From NCBI GenBank assembly GCA_963781785.1, contig CAWAHD010000002.1:310001-374000 (forward strand): 64,000 nt of DNA. Direction: 5' to 3'. The position numbers and the translations under genes were made by a program. Source of the stretch: CAWAHD01 sp963781785. GTDB lineage: Bacteria; Planctomycetota; Planctomycetia; Isosphaerales; Isosphaeraceae. Of this stretch, positions 1 through 8,590 are shown piece by piece. The notes below the pieces were generated by a model. The model did no database searches. It had not been told where the DNA came from and worked only from the letters and a program-made list of their open reading frames with translations. The stretch's first letter is position 1. Each line of letters begins with the position of its first letter.

Positions 1-207
1 TTCGGTCCGGGGCGCTGAAGGGCCACAGGTTGTGCGATCACCCTTCGGGGCGGCCCGGCCGAGACCTGGTGGCTGACTCGGGCAGAGGCTTACACATGAG
101 GATGCAGCGGCCGGTTATTTCGCTGCCGGCGGCCGGTGAGAAGATTCGCACAGCTATCGAAACGGCCGGGCGTCACTCTGGTGGCGACCCGGCCATTTCG
201 AGGATCC

Positions 208-1227
208 TCAGCGCAGCTTGGCCACGTTCCGCCAAAAGTGCTCCAGGCTTTCGGTGCCACCGAATAAAGTGGTGAAGATCGTCGAGTCGGCGAGCAGGAT
301 ATCGCCGCCGCGTGCACCTTTGGGCGGCATCCAGATGAATGAATTGAACTCTCGATTCCCTAGAGCGGTGAATGGATGCGGCCGGGACAGGTCGATCGGC
401 TGTCGCGCCAAAACATGAATGGAGCTCGTATCTTCTGTTGTCAGCGCATAGTGCGGCAGATGCAGATGGAAGTTGAATGTGGTCACTCCATCCAGCAAAC
501 CGAGTTCGTCCAGATCCTTGTTGATGGACAGAGGGGCGATCTGATCGGTTCCCTGCACGACGGCAGGCCGCAGCCCGAACTGATTGTTTACGGGCACTTT
601 GAGTCCTTTCATCAGCGAGCGCGTGTACTGGCCGAAACGCTGCTGGCGCGGCACGAGCTCGTCGCCATGATGCTTGTACTCCATCTGGCGCTGCTCTATG
701 TCGCTGGTGAAGCCGACATCGTGATGCGGCGCCAGGATCAGGCATGTGCCTTGCCGATCGAGCCACTCGCGGATGGCGTCGATCTCCCCCTGGTCGGCTT
801 CCTGCTCGGAGACGAGGTGGTCCAGGCCGAACACCATCAACGTGTCCGTGTCTGCGAGCACTCTGTCATCGATCGGGAGCTTGTACCCTGCCTGGTCGAT
901 GCGCTGGTAAACGGCTACGGGATGACCCGTCGTCTCACCCACGATCTGCTGAAAAGCAACGGTGGAGCGGTGGAATAACTCCAGGGTGCCAGCGATCCCC
1001 TGGAGGAAGTTCATCTTATCCCACTCGGATCCTTCGAAGCCCGGCCAGGCGACCCGGCGGACCTCGGTCATGGTCGAGAAACGATTGTCAAGGTCGGTCG
1101 GGTCCCGGTTCGCTTCCCAGGGATAACTCCACGTCCAGTAGATGCTGAAACGTCGTCTTCCCGGCGTGTACGGCCGCGATGCGTGGTTCTGGTTGTAAGT
1201 TCGACCGGTCTGGTTCGTCGCACCCAT
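208..1227 (-). CDS. Hypothetical protein, GATase-like fold suspected
   Basis: 339 aa, last gene of a four-gene minus-strand group with the DyP peroxidase (28 bp downstream of it). No signal peptide or membrane segment is seen. The central part alternates short hydrophobic strands with acidic turns: an aspartate-rich TDTLMVFGLDHLV stretch, then a helix ending in CLILAPHHDVG. This resembles ThuA/DUF4350-type proteins that use a glutamine-amidotransferase-like fold. That link is a pattern impression only. An ATG at 1227 follows a weak GGAAGG site. Function is unknown; its place after the peroxidase suggests a shared oxidative or envelope role. Confidence 0.7.
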   Translation of the reverse strand: MGATNQTGRTYNQNHASRPYTPGRRRFSIYWTWSYPWEANRDPTDLDNRFSTMTEVRRVAWPGFEGSEWDKMNFLQGIAGTLELFHRSTVAFQQIVGETTGHPVAVYQRIDQAGYKLPIDDRVLADTDTLMVFGLDHLVSEQEADQGEIDAIREWLDRQGTCLILAPHHDVGFTSDIEQRQMEYKHHGDELVPRQQRFGQYTRSLMKGLKVPVNNQFGLRPAVVQGTDQIAPLSINKDLDELGLLDGVTTFNFHLHLPHYALTTEDTSSIHVLARQPIDLSRPHPFTALGNREFNSFIWMPPKGARGGDILLADSTIFTTLFGGTESLEHFWRNVAKLR

Positions 1228-1254
1228 ACCTGTGTCCTTCCCCTGTTTCGTGAT

Positions 1255-2592
1255 TCAGTGCTGACTCGGGCGGCCATCGGACAGCGTGGCAAGGTACCTT
1301 AGCGCGCTCAAGCCGGGCAGGAAGAAGTACGCTCCTCCCCGGACGGTCGTGAATGCCGGAAGGCCCGTGATTTTCTTGCGGATCGGTCGCTTGGGGATCT
1401 TGAATTCGAGCGTGCCGTCCTGGTTGCCGATGATCGGATCGCGCTCATTGGCGAGTTCGTGGAAGTTCTTATCATTGGCCCAGACGTTTTGCGCGAACTC
1501 GAACTGGCGGATCAGGCTTCCGCAGATGACGAAGGCCGCGATCCCGCGCTCCTGGCCGTCCTCCGGCTCGTCTTCCGGCAGATGCGGCCCATAGGTCGCC
1601 CCGCGTCGAATCATGCGGCGCCGGTTCATGTTAGCGGCCGTGTCCCGCGGGTTCATGCGGCGCATGTGCGAGCCCAGCGGCACGGCGTACCCGTGAGGGT
1701 CTTGTTCCTTGTAATTGAAGTCGTTGTTCCGCTGCGGATCGGCCCCGAGGGCAGGGTCGTCCTTGTCGGGCGCCAGTACGAGCGGGGCTCCGCTGCGCCA
1801 GCGGCCCATGAGCTTGGCGGCGATGAGTTCCTGTTCCTCCGGCGTCTGGCCGTGCTCGCGCAGGAAGTCTCGGAACGCTCCCACGTGCTCCTCCATGCGG
1901 CGGTAGGCCGCGTAGCTGCCGTTGCGGCGGAGGATCTCCGGCTCGGGCTGGCTGGCCACAAAGCCGTCTTCGTCGGGGTAGCCGAGGATGAATTCGCCCG
2001 CCTTGAGCGGTCCGCCCGAGCCGGGCGTCGGCTCGTCGCCCGAGCCCTCGATGATCGGCTGCGAGAGCCGGTCACGGTAACCGAAATGGTCGTGCGCGTA
2101 GTCGAACGGCGGGGTGGCGTCGAGGTCGAGCGACGAGAGCACTTCCACTCCGTCGCATCGCGCGATGAGTGCTTGGTGCTCTGACTGGCAGCGCTCGCGC
2201 TCCGCACGATCGCGGGTGAAGAGGATGGCGATGGCGTGAAGGTCCGGGCTGGCCAGGCCCCCCACCCAATGGCTGGGCTGATTCGCACCCGTGTCGCCGA
2301 GGATCTCCGACCGGGCGACCATCCCCTGCTTGAACTCTTCCGGGAACGTCTCCAGAGACGCCGCGTCCACTCCTAGCGCCCGCAGACCGTTCCAGGTGAA
2401 GCCCACGGTCACCCAGCGCCTGTCTTCGGCCACCCGGGCGCGAGCAAGGGCGGCCGACTGCACTGTCGGCAGTATGCCGGCGAGCCAATTCCTCCCAGCA
2501 GAGGGGTTGTGAAAGGACAGGAACTCGTAGCGTGCCGCGAGCGCCGGCGCACGGGTGAGCAAGATGTGTTGAATGTCGTCGTGTTCCAGCAT
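1255..2592 (-). CDS. DyP-type heme peroxidase
   Basis: 445 aa, normal for the larger cytosolic DyP class. DyP peroxidases bind heme and use H2O2 to oxidise dyes and phenolics. The family heme-ligand segment is visible as GSHMRRMNPRD near residues 307-317. The distal motif, usually GxxDG, reads GYRDR at 171-175: the catalytic Asp174 is kept and the final Gly is Arg. The frame stays open upstream to 2928, but that extension lies over the next gene's reading frame. The ATG at 2592 gives the start MLEHDDIQH and is preferred. There is no Tat signal, so it is probably cytoplasmic or encapsulated. It sits in an operon-like row with an NTF2-like gene and two unknowns. Confidence 0.88.
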   Translation of the reverse strand: MLEHDDIQHILLTRAPALAARYEFLSFHNPSAGRNWLAGILPTVQSAALARARVAEDRRWVTVGFTWNGLRALGVDAASLETFPEEFKQGMVARSEILGDTGANQPSHWVGGLASPDLHAIAILFTRDRAERERCQSEHQALIARCDGVEVLSSLDLDATPPFDYAHDHFGYRDRLSQPIIEGSGDEPTPGSGGPLKAGEFILGYPDEDGFVASQPEPEILRRNGSYAAYRRMEEHVGAFRDFLREHGQTPEEQELIAAKLMGRWRSGAPLVLAPDKDDPALGADPQRNNDFNYKEQDPHGYAVPLGSHMRRMNPRDTAANMNRRRMIRRGATYGPHLPEDEPEDGQERGIAAFVICGSLIRQFEFAQNVWANDKNFHELANERDPIIGNQDGTLEFKIPKRPIRKKITGLPAFTTVRGGAYFFLPGLSALRYLATLSDGRPSQH

Positions 2593-2681
2593 GACGCTTT
2601 CTCGTGACCGATTTTGGCACTTGTTCGAGCCTGATGCTACCCTCATCCATCGGGACAGGGGCATCGCCTTTCGGAACGACC

Positions 2682-3086
2682 CTATCGAGTGCCTTTCGCC
2701 CAGGCCCAGGCCGTTAAGCGCCATTCTGCGGCGAGCCGGCGTAGCGCCACCGTAATGGTCGAGCCGGATTGCGTGACCTGCTCGCCGTGCACTCTGAACG
2801 TCATGGTCGCGGGAACAACCACATACGCACGGTCGCCGGTGACGTTGACATGCCGCGGCTCGCCCAGGGTGACGAAATAGCCCGTAGCACCTTCGCGGTC
2901 CCCGGCGATCGTTACGTCTCTGTGCCAATCCTCACTGGCTGTCGGTCCGTGCCACATGTGCGGCGGGAGTCCGTCGAGAATGGACATCGGGTCATCGCAT
3001 GCCGCCCCCATTGCCTCCACGTCACCTTTGTTGAAGCAATCGATGTAGTGACGCAGGGCCCCTATTGGATCTGTCGTGCTGGGCAT
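2682..3086 (-). CDS. NTF2-like (SnoaL/DUF4440-type) protein
   Basis: 134 aa from the ATG at 3086 (start MPSTTDPIGALRHYIDCFN). The early helix with FNKGDVEAM, the tryptophan-containing middle and the closing strands (STITVALRR, WRLTAWAWAKG) are typical of the SnoaL/DUF4440 cone-shaped NTF2-like fold. Such small proteins bind hydrophobic ligands or act as isomerase- or cyclase-like enzymes, and the substrate cannot be told here. A longer in-frame start at 3173 is possible but adds a low-complexity tail. It lies between the DyP peroxidase and an unknown gene, all on the same strand. Confidence 0.75.
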   Translation of the reverse strand: MPSTTDPIGALRHYIDCFNKGDVEAMGAACDDPMSILDGLPPHMWHGPTASEDWHRDVTIAGDREGATGYFVTLGEPRHVNVTGDRAYVVVPATMTFRVHGEQVTQSGSTITVALRRLAAEWRLTAWAWAKGTR

Positions 3087-3176
3087 TTCGGTTTTCGCCT
3101 TTCCCGTCGGTACCCGCTGCTGCTGAATTCCGCTCGACTTCGTCGGTGTACCGTCCGTGGCGCGCCGCTCCAAAGA

Positions 3177-3728
3177 TCACTGCATCTGGTCGAGCATGGT
3201 GGAGAATGCCGCCTTGAGCTTGAGCGCCTTCTTGATCTCGTCGGCGCTCACGTAGGGGTACTCTCCGTATTCGAGGAAGCTCGGGCACTGGTGCTCCCTG
3301 ACGAATTTGACGAAGGCCGCCGGGTTCGACTTCCAATCCTCGGGGAACCCTTCGAGGTTCTCGAAGATCGTATTGATGCCGTATTTCGTGAAGAGCGCAA
3401 CGGCGTCCTCGGTGTACTTATCGAAGTCGGTGTCGAAGATGCCCTGATACATGAAGTACGTTTCCGTACCGATGTTGAAGAGCACCCAGCGCAGGTAGTG
3501 CAGCTTGAGCACCTCGAGCGCGTCGGGAAGGCCGGCGATGGTCTCCTCGATCTTCTTTCCATACGCGCGGATGGTCTGTTCCGTGCCGGGCTTGATCTTG
3601 GCGATGATTGTGAAGCCATAGCACGCGGGAGTCCTGGGGAAGATCGGCCCGTATCGGCCCTGTTCCTCCTCGAAGAATCCCTCCTTCGGGATCGCCTTGG
3701 CGGCGGGCTTTGTCCAGTCGTCTCGCAT
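3177..3728 (-). CDS. Hypothetical protein upstream of DyP peroxidase
   Basis: 183 aa from the ATG at 3728 (start MRDDWTKPAAKAIPKEG). The composition is that of a real soluble protein. It has strand-helix units such as ACYGFTIIAKIKPG followed by TIRAYGKKIEETIAGL, which resemble a dimeric alpha-beta-barrel (ferredoxin-like) domain of the kind found in heme-handling proteins and chlorite-dismutase relatives. A second half, FDTDFDKYTEDAVALF, may be a repeat of the fold. This is a structural guess. As first gene of the peroxidase group it may assist the DyP enzyme. The frame is open further upstream, but the Pro/Gly/Asp-rich extension looks non-coding. Confidence 0.65.
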   Translation of the reverse strand: MRDDWTKPAAKAIPKEGFFEEEQGRYGPIFPRTPACYGFTIIAKIKPGTEQTIRAYGKKIEETIAGLPDALEVLKLHYLRWVLFNIGTETYFMYQGIFDTDFDKYTEDAVALFTKYGINTIFENLEGFPEDWKSNPAAFVKFVREHQCPSFLEYGEYPYVSADEIKKALKLKAAFSTMLDQMQ

Positions 3729-3927
3729 GTCAGCCTTCCTGCCTTTCTGGTCGCGGGTCTTCGCATCGCCGTCGCCGAGCTCGCTCGGGTCCCCTGAGCT
3801 CGTATTGAACTCGGGCTGATTGCCCCTGTCCAGGGGGTAATCGTCGCGATCGGAAGTTCCGGCGGGGCCGTAGGGTCGATGCCGAAGGCGCAACCTCCCG
3901 CGTCCGCAGACGCGAGCCGCCGCTCTT

Positions 3928-4065
3928 GCGGTTGGAACATTTTTCCGCGTGCTCCGGCACCCTAGCGCCCGCGGTGTGTTATGCTGAAGATGGGAGCGAC
4001 CGCCGCCGTAGCGGTTGGACCGTTTTTCCCGGTGCTAGGGCACCCTGGCGCCCGCGGCGTGTTAT
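3928..4065. repeat. Two 55-bp imperfect direct repeats
   Basis: Copies lie at 3928-3982 and 4011-4065, an 83-bp period. Both begin with GCGGTTGG and end with CGCCCGCGG(T/C)GTGTTAT, with about ten differences. They fill the gap of about 500 bp between the divergently transcribed peroxidase group and the patatin gene. No ORF is supported in that gap. They look like members of a dispersed intergenic repeat family. Confidence 0.75.
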
Positions 4066-4224
4066 CCGGACACGACCGAGAACCACATCTCTGGGTCGCC
4101 CGAGGATGTCAAGGAGATCGAGCCGGAGTGGCGAGCGCCACTTTCCACTAACGGTCGGACGTGATCTCAATCTTATCAACGATCCACTGACGCTCGTGCG
4201 CCAACCACTTTATTGAGGTTCCCG

Positions 4225-6027
4225 ATGCCACTCCTCACAGCGGACGCCGAGCGTGTTGTGGCTTGGTTGAGGACGGTTCGATTTTGTCAGGGCTTGGATT
4301 CCGAACAACTCGCAGCCATCGCCAGCGAAATTCGGATACGACCGTTCGTGGCGGGTGAGGCGCTGGCGTCAGCCGGCGACGAGGTCACCGAGTTTTGGAT
4401 CGTGGTCGAAGGCGAGCTCGACTCCTTTTTGACCGATCCCCGGGGACGGGAAAAGTGGCTCGCTACGATACGACAAGGCGAAACGGTGGGCGAGATCGCC
4501 ATCCTGGAGCAAACGCCGACTCGTCCCATTCGCTTTACAGCGCGGACCCATGGCACGCTGCTCTTTGCGCCCGCAGCGCTCTTGCACGAGTGGGTCAAGA
4601 CCTATCCGCAGATGATGCAGAACCTGTTTCACACGCTGAGCGATCGCTTCAAGCTGGTTGCCGGTGTGGCGGCGCGAAGCTTGCCGTCGCCGCGGCTAGG
4701 AATCGTCGCCACGTCGCCGCGTGGCTGTGTGCTGGCTGGACGCCTGGCAGCGCGCTTGCTCGCGGCAGGCGAACGATTGGGAGCTTGGGCCGGCCAGCCG
4801 TCGCGGTTGACGTCGACGGGGTGTTGGCCCGACGCCTTGCCTATTGAGGAACTCGCGGGGAGCGATACACCGCTCTTGCAGCCACCTGCGCCTGAGGTCG
4901 ACCGGCAAATCGTGGTTTGGTCGCCCGGCTCTAACGGTCGGCCGGAATTCAAGCAACTCCTGGGATGCGACGAGGTGCTGTGGCTGCTCGAACCGCGCGA
5001 CGCGGCGAATGTGAGCCGGGACGTGGATTCGCTCAAGTCTTTGCAGGGAGAACTGGCACAAAAAGTGCGCATTGTCTGGTTGCTCGATGCCAGCACGCCG
5101 GTGGCGCCGCTCTTGAGTAACTGGGAGTTCAAAAAGGCCGATATCAAAGTTGCGGTCGAATCGACGGGGGGCGCTTTAACACGACAGGAACGCCAGGGAC
5201 TTGACCGCTTGGTCAGAGCGTTGCGCGGCATTTCGGTGGGCATCGCATTGGCTGGCGGCGGCGCCAAAGGCATGGCCCACTTCGGCGTGTTGCATGCGCT
5301 CGAAGAGGCAGGACTGTCATTCGACATCATGTCGGGCACGAGCGCCGGTGCAATGGCGGGCATTCTTTACGCCTCGGGCATGCCTCCAGAAGAAGCGATC
5401 AAGCACTTTCAGCACGATCTGACGCCCACGCGGCTCTTTCGCACCTTGCCCAAGTGGCCCAACTGGTACCTTGTGTCGCAGTACCGGCGTCGCGCCTGGG
5501 ATGGCATGCTGCGGAAATATCTGCACGATTGGCGACTGGAGCAACTGTCGATTCCGGTTAATGCCGTTACGGTCGATCTGGTGCAAGTGCGCACCGTGGT
5601 GCGGCGGCAAGGAGACGCGGTCCACGCGATACTCGAGAGCATTAACTTTCCGATTGTCTCCAAACCGATTCTGCGCGACGGCATGGCCCTGGTTGACGGT
5701 GGCGTGCTCAACAATCTGCCGGCCGACGTGCTTGCCGAAAGCGGCGTCGACTTCGTCGTGGGAGTGGATGTGTCAAGCCACGTCCGCCCCGAGTTTGCCG
5801 GCAATCGTCCCGACATGCCCACGGCAAAAATGAGAGATGCCAGCGCTCTCGACACGCTGTTTCGCGTCTTCGAGTCACAGGCGCACGACATTGGTAAACT
5901 GCGCAATCGAGCGGTCGATTTCTGGATCAAGCCGGACATTTCGGGTTTCGGTCTGGCCGAGTTTCACCGCACAGCCGAGATCGCGGCTGTGGGCGAGGCC
6001 GCAGGCGCGACACCATTGCGGAGCTGA
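4225..6027 (+). CDS. Cyclic-nucleotide-binding domain / patatin-like phospholipase
   Basis: 600 aa. Residues about 18-140 form a CRP-type CNB domain (GEALASAGDEVTEFWIVVEG; GETVGEIAILEQ). A linker of about 180 aa follows, then a patatin domain. The patatin domain has the oxyanion-hole motif GGGAKG (about 343), the nucleophile elbow GTSAG (about 371) and the catalytic-dyad Asp in DGG (about 490). This is the architecture of neuropathy-target-esterase/RssA-type lysophospholipases, where ligand binding is thought to control a lipid esterase. The ATG at 4225 has GAGG six bases upstream; a TTG at 4213 lies within that site and is less likely. All catalytic residues are present, so the gene looks functional. 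Confidence 0.9.
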   Translation: MPLLTADAERVVAWLRTVRFCQGLDSEQLAAIASEIRIRPFVAGEALASAGDEVTEFWIVVEGELDSFLTDPRGREKWLATIRQGETVGEIAILEQTPTRPIRFTARTHGTLLFAPAALLHEWVKTYPQMMQNLFHTLSDRFKLVAGVAARSLPSPRLGIVATSPRGCVLAGRLAARLLAAGERLGAWAGQPSRLTSTGCWPDALPIEELAGSDTPLLQPPAPEVDRQIVVWSPGSNGRPEFKQLLGCDEVLWLLEPRDAANVSRDVDSLKSLQGELAQKVRIVWLLDASTPVAPLLSNWEFKKADIKVAVESTGGALTRQERQGLDRLVRALRGISVGIALAGGGAKGMAHFGVLHALEEAGLSFDIMSGTSAGAMAGILYASGMPPEEAIKHFQHDLTPTRLFRTLPKWPNWYLVSQYRRRAWDGMLRKYLHDWRLEQLSIPVNAVTVDLVQVRTVVRRQGDAVHAILESINFPIVSKPILRDGMALVDGGVLNNLPADVLAESGVDFVVGVDVSSHVRPEFAGNRPDMPTAKMRDASALDTLFRVFESQAHDIGKLRNRAVDFWIKPDISGFGLAEFHRTAEIAAVGEAAGATPLRS

Positions 6028-6145
6028 AGCAACGCCTGGTTGAGCTGGAAAGCCGATTGCTCGAACATCCCCGGTCGTGCGCTTGAGTGCGTTCTGTTCG
6101 CCCAGGTGATGTTGCATCGCACCGCCTCGAAAAGTGTATGGTTTT

Positions 6146-7119
6146 ATGAATTTGCTTGCAGCGCTTTTCGTCGGGCTCGTCGTCATCCCGACCACGATCT
6201 GGATCGCACTGGCGGTTCATTACCACGCGCGTCGGCCGTGGCTGCGCTGGTTCGTGTCTTTCGTTCCAATCGCCGTTGTGGGAGCAAGCCTGGCGGTGCT
6301 GCCTCTCGTGCCCTGGGCGCTCACCATCTGGCTGGCGCTCCTGGTGATCACGATCACGTGGTGGTTTTCGCTGCGCCCAGATCGGACGGTGATTGGGTCG
6401 TGGGGATGGAAGTGCTGCCTCGTGTCGAGATCGTGGGCGACATGCTGCACGTGCGGAACTTTCGCAACTTTGGCTACTCGGCGTCGGGCGAGCCGATCCC
6501 GCGCTACGAGGAACGAACGTACGATCTGGCGCGACTGTCGTCACTCGATTATTTCCTGGCACACTGGTCGGGACCGGTGATGGCGCACACGCTGGCGAGC
6601 TTCGGGTTCGACGATGGCCAATTCCTGTGTGTATCGGTCGAAGCGCGCCGGCGGCCTTGGCAATCGTATTCCCCGCTGTGGGGTTTGTTTCGCTCGTATC
6701 AGTTGATGTTTGTCCTGGGGGACGAGCGCGACATCGTGCGACTGCGGACGAATGTCCGCCGCGAACAAGTGTACATGTACCGTCTACGTTTGCCTGCGCA
6801 GGATCTGCGACGACGGCTTCTCGACTACGCGAGGCGGATCGAGATCCTGGCCGCCCAACCCGCCTGGTACAACTCCGTCACGAGCAACTGCACAACCAAT
6901 CTGTTTTACGACCGCCACGCGAACGTGCCGTGGTGGCTCTTGCCCAACATCTTCTTGAATGGGTTGTCAGCCCGCGCGATGTATCGACTCGGCTTCCTGG
7001 ACAACAGTTTGCCGTACCGAGAATTGCAAGCACGCTGCGCCATTCGCGAGCGCGCCCTGGCCGCCGGCGACGCCGCCGATTTCTCTCAGCAAATTCGTGC
7101 GCCGATTGTGATGCCCTAG
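6146..7119 (+). pseudogene. DUF4105 (Lnb N-terminal-like) membrane protein, frameshifted
   Basis: The product is split over two frames. From the ATG at 6146, three hydrophobic segments (MNLLAALFVGLVVI..., WFVSFVPIAVVGASLAV..., IWLALLVITITWWFSLRP) run in one frame to about 6379. The DUF4105 domain then continues in the next frame (SDGDWVVGMEVLPRVEIVGD to 7119), with conserved NFRNFGY, YDLARLSSLDYFLAHW, DERDIVRLRTN and SNCTTNLFYD. One missing base near 6376-6382 would restore a 324-aa protein of normal family layout. DUF4105 proteins resemble NlpC/P60-type lipid or peptide hydrolases; the SNCTTN cysteine fits this. Either a sequencing indel or a recent pseudogene. It follows the patatin gene and may be co-transcribed. 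Confidence 0.8.
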
Positions 7120-7217
7120 CCCAAACGCGGCTGCGCCGCAACCAAGCACGAAATCCCAAATCTCAAATCCGAAAAAATGCGCGCACGCCGCGGAGATGTT
7201 ACGGAGGTAGACTGTAA

Positions 7218-7292
7218 TTTGCCTCGGATCGCTTGGAGCTCATGACGGATCACCTTGCGTACCGGAGTTTCGGGGAGGCTTGTGCTGCTCAT
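7218..7292 (-). pseudogene. hdeD 5' fragment
   Basis: From an ATG at 7292 (with GGAGAAC upstream), this 75-bp block encodes a start closely matching the intact HdeD at 16156-16746: PVRKVIRHELQAIRGK here against PLRKAIRHELQAIRGK there. At DNA level it aligns without gaps to 16672-16746. Beyond the fragment the frame reads unrelated sequence, and all membrane segments are missing. It is a truncated paralogue left in the mobile zone. Confidence 0.75.
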
Positions 7293-7381
7293 TGTTCTCC
7301 TGATGACTTGAAGGTAAGCGGCGTCGCCACGACAAGTGCAACACCTCAGATGCTGGGAATCGCGAGACGGGCTTCCTGATC

Positions 7382-7760
7382 TCATCCGCTCGGTGCCCTG
7401 CGCCGATCCGGATCGAAGCCGGTGGGAATCCGAATGAGGTGCTCGTCGCCAACGACGACTTCGAGCTCGGTAGGACGCTTGGAGAAGTCATGGTGGGCAA
7501 TCGGAACTGACATGTGGGGGCGGATGTGGACCGGGAGAAAGCTCGGGGGGGAGCATTGAGCGGTCGTCGAGCGGGAAAGAGAATTGGGAGTTCCAGGGGT
7601 GGCGGGAGGGGGGAATCGGTGGCGCGGACTATAAAGACGGCTACGGAACGCGTGGATGGAGACATGGCGTTGGCGGCAGAACTCGGCCTGGGTCAGGCCG
7701 GAGCGGCGGAAGTCGGCGATAACCGCCGCCCCGTGGCGCTTGCGCGGGGCGATCCGTGAT
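7382..7760 (-). pseudogene. IS66-family TnpA (Orf1) remnant
   Basis: The minus-strand frame contains a helix-turn-helix-like start, IADFRRSGLTQAEFCRQRHV, and an end with VVGDEHLIRIPTGFDP. These are the two hallmarks of IS66 accessory protein TnpA, here joined by a degenerate Pro-rich middle. No tnpB or tnpC follows, and downstream comes an hdeD fragment. The 83-bp repeat copy at 7760-7842 lies directly upstream, where an IS66 terminus would be expected. Non-functional remnant. Confidence 0.55.
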
Positions 7761-7842
7761 GGGACTCCGGTGGTTAACGGACACCGCCCCATGTTGACAA
7801 CCCTCGCCCACGGATTGTCGATGCAGTTCACCGGACGGACAC
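7760..7842. repeat. 83-bp direct repeat, copy A
   Basis: Begins TGGGACTCCGGTGG and ends CACCGGACGGACAC. It matches copy B at 10533-10615 with three substitutions and no gaps. Copy A lies between the IS66 TnpA remnant and the truncated response regulator. It is probably the end of an IS66-like element. Confidence 0.9.
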
Positions 7843-7889
7843 CCTGCACGACCGAAAACAAAAAACAAAGGCTGACCCCGCGAAGCCCC

Positions 7890-8384
7890 CTGGACATCGT
7901 GATGCCGGAGCTGAATGGTCTGGATGCGACCGCGCGGCTGGCCGCGACCCTGCCCGAATCACGGGTCATCATGCTAACAACCCGTGACACCGAGGAATGC
8001 GTGCGACAAGCGCTGCAGTGCGGCGCGGTAGGCTACCTGCCGAAAAACATCAGCCCATCGGAGCTCGAGCAAGCCATCCGGGCAGTGGCACGGGGTGAAA
8101 CGTACCTCAGCCCGTCGCTCTCCAAACATGTGATCGCGTCCTGCCGGCAGCGCGGCGGCGGCGAGTCGAGCAGCCTGTTCGAGCGCCTGACTCCGCGCGA
8201 GCGTGAGGTCTTGCGTTTGATCGCGGAGGGGAACAGGTCCAAGGAGATCGCCCGAAAGCTCAGCGTGAGTGTCAAGACGGTGGAGATGTATCGCACTCAG
8301 TTAATGACGGCGCTCGATATCCACGACGTCGCGGGCCTGGTGCGCTACGCGATCCGGATGGGGCTCATTGCTCCGGACGTCTAG
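7890..8384 (+). pseudogene. NarL/FixJ response regulator, 5'-truncated
   Basis: The frame resumes at LDIVMPELNG, which holds the phospho-acceptor Asp. It then runs through the rest of the receiver (VIMLTTRDTEE, GAVGYLPKNISP with the conserved Lys) and a complete LuxR-type HTH (LTPREREVLRLIAEGNRSKE...VSVKTVEMYR) to the stop at 8384. The first 50 or so residues of a receiver (strands 1-2 and the acidic pair) are missing and replaced by the 83-bp repeat and IS66-like sequence. The open frame reaches back to 7656 only by chance. It probably cannot be phosphorylated normally. The intact HTH could still bind DNA if an internal start (ATG at 7902) is used. Confidence 0.75.
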
Positions 8385-8590
8385 GCCCAAAACAAGCGTA
8401 AGAAAAAAAAAGCGAAATTAGCTTACTGTTATGTGATCACTTCATTGGTCCAGGACGTACCTTCTATGGCTCAGGGGACGTCTGCCCCTGATACCGCCCC
8501 GACTGAGTCTCCGACATCCCTCACCCGCTTTCTCTGTTAGTGGCCCACACGGATCGGGGCATCCGGACCCCGACTTCATCCGCTCGCCGT

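Noticed and set aside
2593..2928. N-terminal extension of the DyP peroxidase (112 aa)
   Set aside because: The extension overlaps the NTF2-like gene, has no domain character, and the ATG at 2592 gives the usual length.
7382..7990. 202-aa minus-strand gene
   Set aside because: Only the part with IS66 TnpA similarity is meaningful. The first third is antisense to the regulator remnant and the repeat.
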